A stretch of DNA of 64,000 nt from Micrococcaceae bacterium Sec5.7 (GTDB taxonomy: Bacteria > Actinomycetota > Actinomycetes > Actinomycetales > Micrococcaceae). The DNA is taken from contig CP144169.1 in NCBI GenBank assembly GCA_039636785.1, positions 2,108,001-2,172,000 on the forward strand, written 5' to 3'. The number at the start of each line of letters is the position of its first letter. Position 1 is the first letter of the stretch. The notes beneath the pieces were generated by a model. The model was not told the DNA's origin. It searched no databases and saw nothing but the letters and a program-made list of their open reading frames with translations. Positions 62,115 to 64,000 of this stretch are shown here, piece by piece. Position numbers and translations under genes: made by a program.

Positions 62115-62406
62115 AAATCCACTCCTGGTGAACGCCACGGGTCATTCACTTTGGGTCACGGCGGTCAGGCCCGGACTCGTTTTACCGGCCGGAAATTACC
62201 GTCGAAAGTTTTTTGGTCCGGCTCCGTCACTGCTTGACGGTACCGGGGTGTCCAGCTGTTGATTGCGCTCCCCCTGTGGCAGGTGCGGACCCAGTAGACA
62301 CAAGGACTAATTCTGCCACATTCCCTAACTTTCCCCAACATCACCTGGGTTTCTCCAACATTCCTAGATAACTTTGATCAGCTTTCCCTAGCCAGGGAAG
62401 GAGCTG

Positions 62407-63213
62407 TCAGGAATCGCCGTGCGCGTCGGGCCGGGCACTAAGGCGACCGTCGACGACGTCGTACCCCAGATCCGCGAAAGCGGTGCGGTCCGCGCGGGGC
62501 AGCTTTCCGGCGTCGAACGTCTCAAGCAGGTCGGGGCGGCGCTCCGCCGTCCGGCGGTACTGTTCATGCCGGCGCCACTGGGCGATCTTGCCGTGGTTAC
62601 CGCTCAGGAGGACCGGCGGAACCTCACGGTCACGCCAGCTGGAGGGTTTGGTGTAGACAGGATATTCAAGGAGACCGTCGGAGTGTGATTCCTCCACGAG
62701 TGACTCGGGGTTGCCCACAACCCCTGGCAGGAGCCGGCCGATGGCTTCCACCATTGCCAGGACAGCAACCTCGCCGCCGTTGAGAACGTAGTCGCCCAGG
62801 CTCACGGGCCGCACCGTGAAGTGATCTTCCGCCCATTCGATGACGCGTTCGTCGATGCCCTCGTAGCGGCCGCAGGCGAAGACCAGCTGGTCCTCTTCGG
62901 CCAGCTCATGGGCCAAGGCCTGGGTGAAGCGCTCCCCCGCCGGCGACGGGACGATAAGTACCGGCTTGCCGGCACGCGCGGGGCGTGCAGCCGCCACCGA
63001 AGCCAGCGCCTGCGCCCACGGCTCCGGTTTCATCACCATGCCGGCGCCGCCGCCGTAGGGCGTGTCATCCACCGAGCGGTGCTTGTCGGTGGTGAAATCA
63101 CGGAGGTCGTGGACATTGAGGTCCAACAGGCCATCCTGGCGTGCTTTTCCGATCAGTGAGAGTTTCAGGGGCGCCAGATACTCCGGAAAAATACTGACGA
63201 CGTCGATTCTCAT
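62407..63213 (-). CDS. trmD: tRNA (guanine-37-N1)-methyltransferase
   Basis: TrmD methylates G37 next to the anticodon to prevent frameshifting. The 268-residue SPOUT enzyme has the knotted AdoMet site: [34 protein letters not shown] and the C-terminal helical domain ending [11 protein letters not shown] in DERVIEWA and R in GRYEG are the catalytic pair. Its start lies directly at the rimM stop (63213/63214), so the two are coupled. Confidence 0.96.
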   Translation of the reverse strand: MRIDVVSIFPEYLAPLKLSLIGKARQDGLLDLNVHDLRDFTTDKHRSVDDTPYGGGAGMVMKPEPWAQALASVAAARPARAGKPVLIVPSPAGERFTQALAHELAEEDQLVFACGRYEGIDERVIEWAEDHFTVRPVSLGDYVLNGGEVAVLAMVEAIGRLLPGVVGNPESLVEESHSDGLLEYPVYTKPSSWRDREVPPVLLSGNHGKIAQWRRHEQYRRTAERRPDLLETFDAGKLPRADRTAFADLGYDVVDGRLSARPDAHGDS

Positions 63214-63807
63214 TTACGCCGTGTCTCCGGCCCCGGGGGTGCCGTGCCCGGCCTCTCCGGCATTGGCTTCCCCGGCTGCGGCGGGCGGACCGGCGTCATC
63301 GGTGTTGATCTCGAAAAGCCCCGGCGGCGGGGTGATCAGAATGTAGCCTTCGGCCACGTTGACTTCAGGAACAATCTGCTCCACGAACGGGATGAGGATC
63401 TCCTTGCCGTCCGGGGTTTCAACAACCAGGAGATCCTGGACCGGCAGGGTGTTCAGCCCGGAGATCTTTCCCACCACCTGGGTTCCCACACGCGCCTCGA
63501 AGCCCAGGAGCTCGTGCTCGTACCAGCCTTCGTCGTCGTTGTCTTCGAGTTCTTCGGTTTCAACAAAGAGCTTGGCTCCGCGCAGAGTTTCGGCTTGGTT
63601 GCGGGTTTCGAACCCGTCAAAGGCAAGGAGCAGGATGTCCTTGTTCCAGCGTGCACTGATGACAGTCAGCGGCCCGGCGGACGCCGGTTCCACCACGAAT
63701 TCGGTGCCTTCAACAAAGCGGTCTGCGGGTGCATCGGTCAACACCTGGACCGTCACTTCGCCGCGGATGCCGTGGGGCTTGCCGATTCGTGCCACCTGAA
63801 GCTGCAT
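63214..63807 (-). CDS. rimM: Ribosome maturation factor RimM
   Basis: RimM assists 16S 3'-domain assembly together with S19. The 197-residue protein has the N-terminal RimM barrel (VARIGKPHGIRGEVTVQVLT) and the C-terminal PRC-type barrel (EGWYEHELLGFEARVG, ETPDGKEILIPFVEQIVPEV). A low-complexity Ala/Gly tail follows residue 170. The start ATG 63807 is followed by MQLQVARIGK, the family norm. The frame remains open upstream through the terminator, but that is not coding. Confidence 0.95.
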   Translation of the reverse strand: MQLQVARIGKPHGIRGEVTVQVLTDAPADRFVEGTEFVVEPASAGPLTVISARWNKDILLLAFDGFETRNQAETLRGAKLFVETEELEDNDDEGWYEHELLGFEARVGTQVVGKISGLNTLPVQDLLVVETPDGKEILIPFVEQIVPEVNVAEGYILITPPPGLFEINTDDAGPPAAAGEANAGEAGHGTPGAGDTA

Positions 63808-63865
63808 GTGTTCCTCTGTTCCGGGATTCGTGTCGTGTTGTTCTGGGGATTCTGTTGCTGAAAAC

Positions 63866-63906
63866 AGTCCGGCCCCTCCACCATTAGCTGGTGAAGGGGC
63901 CGGACT
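63866..63906 (-). terminator. Terminator between khpA and rimM
   Basis: AGTCCGGCCCCT pairs with AGGGGCCGGACT with an inner CACCA/TGGTG stem; on the minus strand GTTTT follows. It separates rpsP-khpA from rimM-trmD. Confidence 0.75.
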
Positions 63907-63928
63907 TAAGACAAGTGTTGCAGTTGCG

Positions 63929-64000
63929 TCAGCGGCGGCGGTCGGTGTCGACGACGTCGACCCTGACCGCCTCGCCATCCGCCAGTGCAGCAACCACGGT
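63929..64000 (-). CDS. khpA: KH-domain RNA-binding protein, C-terminal end (cut by window edge)
   Basis: The 23 visible residues TVVAALADGEAVRVDVVDTD then RRR match the C-terminus of the small KH proteins (KhpA) that lie between rpsP and rimM in actinobacteria. The remaining 50-60 residues and the start lie beyond the right edge. Confidence 0.7.
   Translation of the reverse strand, partial: TVVAALADGEAVRVDVVDTDRRR

Noticed and set aside
62115..62406. Possible riboswitch or leader between trmD and rplS
   Set aside because: No stable structure or conserved motif recognised by eye; left as a plain promoter region.

Overview
The window looks like chromosome from a high-GC actinobacterium of the Arthrobacter / Pseudarthrobacter type (Micrococcaceae). 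This rests on gene content and order, not on a database search. Clues are the order khpA-rimM-trmD-rplS-lepB-lepB-rnhB-DUF2469-yraN-yifB-dprA-xerC, the type II fatty-acid cluster fasR-fabD-fabH-acpP-fabF next to a homodimeric aceE, an MptB-like polyprenol-dependent mannosyltransferase, DUF3052 and DUF3145 proteins, a long-form GAPDH and frequent GTG/TTG starts.

Layout. (1) 1-1493 is a scrap of mobile DNA: an ISL3 transposase tail running off the left edge, a TnpC/DUF6262-like gene, and an ISAs1 remnant inserted in an acetyltransferase gene. (2) 1.5-26.6 kb is mostly core housekeeping: map, an AlkD-like protein, an MptB-like protein, orn, tRNA-His, def, gap, rnpB, yaaA, msrA, cysK-cysE and gnd. 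It also holds a sugar-acid / hydroxyacid block (GntR and IclR regulators, idnO, a damaged idnD, a beta-hydroxyacid dehydrogenase, a D-2-hydroxyacid dehydrogenase and an MHS transporter). (3) 26.64-43.52 kb is a genomic island bounded on the right by an intact tRNA-Val(UAC) and on the left by a degraded copy of that tRNA's 3' part plus its terminator. It contains fragments of several tyrosine recombinases, at least seven IS families or fragments, and four cargo genes: a Tat-exported polysaccharide deacetylase, an asparagine-synthase-like protein, a secreted choice-of-anchor-P-like protein and the N-terminus of an RHS protein. (4) 43.6-54.5 kb is core again: sirtuin, peroxiredoxin, DUF3052, aceE, then the FAS II operon. 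(5) 54.8-64 kb is the translation / protein-export / DNA-uptake block ending in khpA at the right edge.

How genes work together. cysE makes O-acetylserine for cysK. aceE supplies acetyl-CoA beside the genes that consume it (fabD/H/acpP/F), with a PucR-type regulator and matching TTGTxx...xxACAA dyads in front of both fasR and fabD. gnd and a GntR regulator are divergent beside gluconate/idonate genes, suggesting a sugar-acid catabolic locus. GTTCA/TGAAC boxes recur in the promoters of iclR, the MHS transporter and the D-2-hydroxyacid dehydrogenase. trmD, rimM, rplS and two signal peptidases form one transcriptional direction, with an intrinsic-terminator-like hairpin placed inside the first codons of the first lepB.

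The most notable points are the tRNA-Val-bounded island and its degraded left junction, the candidate FasR operators, the hairpin inside lepB, the in-frame loss of the Rossmann domain in idnD, a 29-bp triple repeat in front of the choice-of-anchor gene, and an orphan asparagine-synthase-like enzyme. No CRISPR array, prophage structural genes or recognisable defence system was seen.
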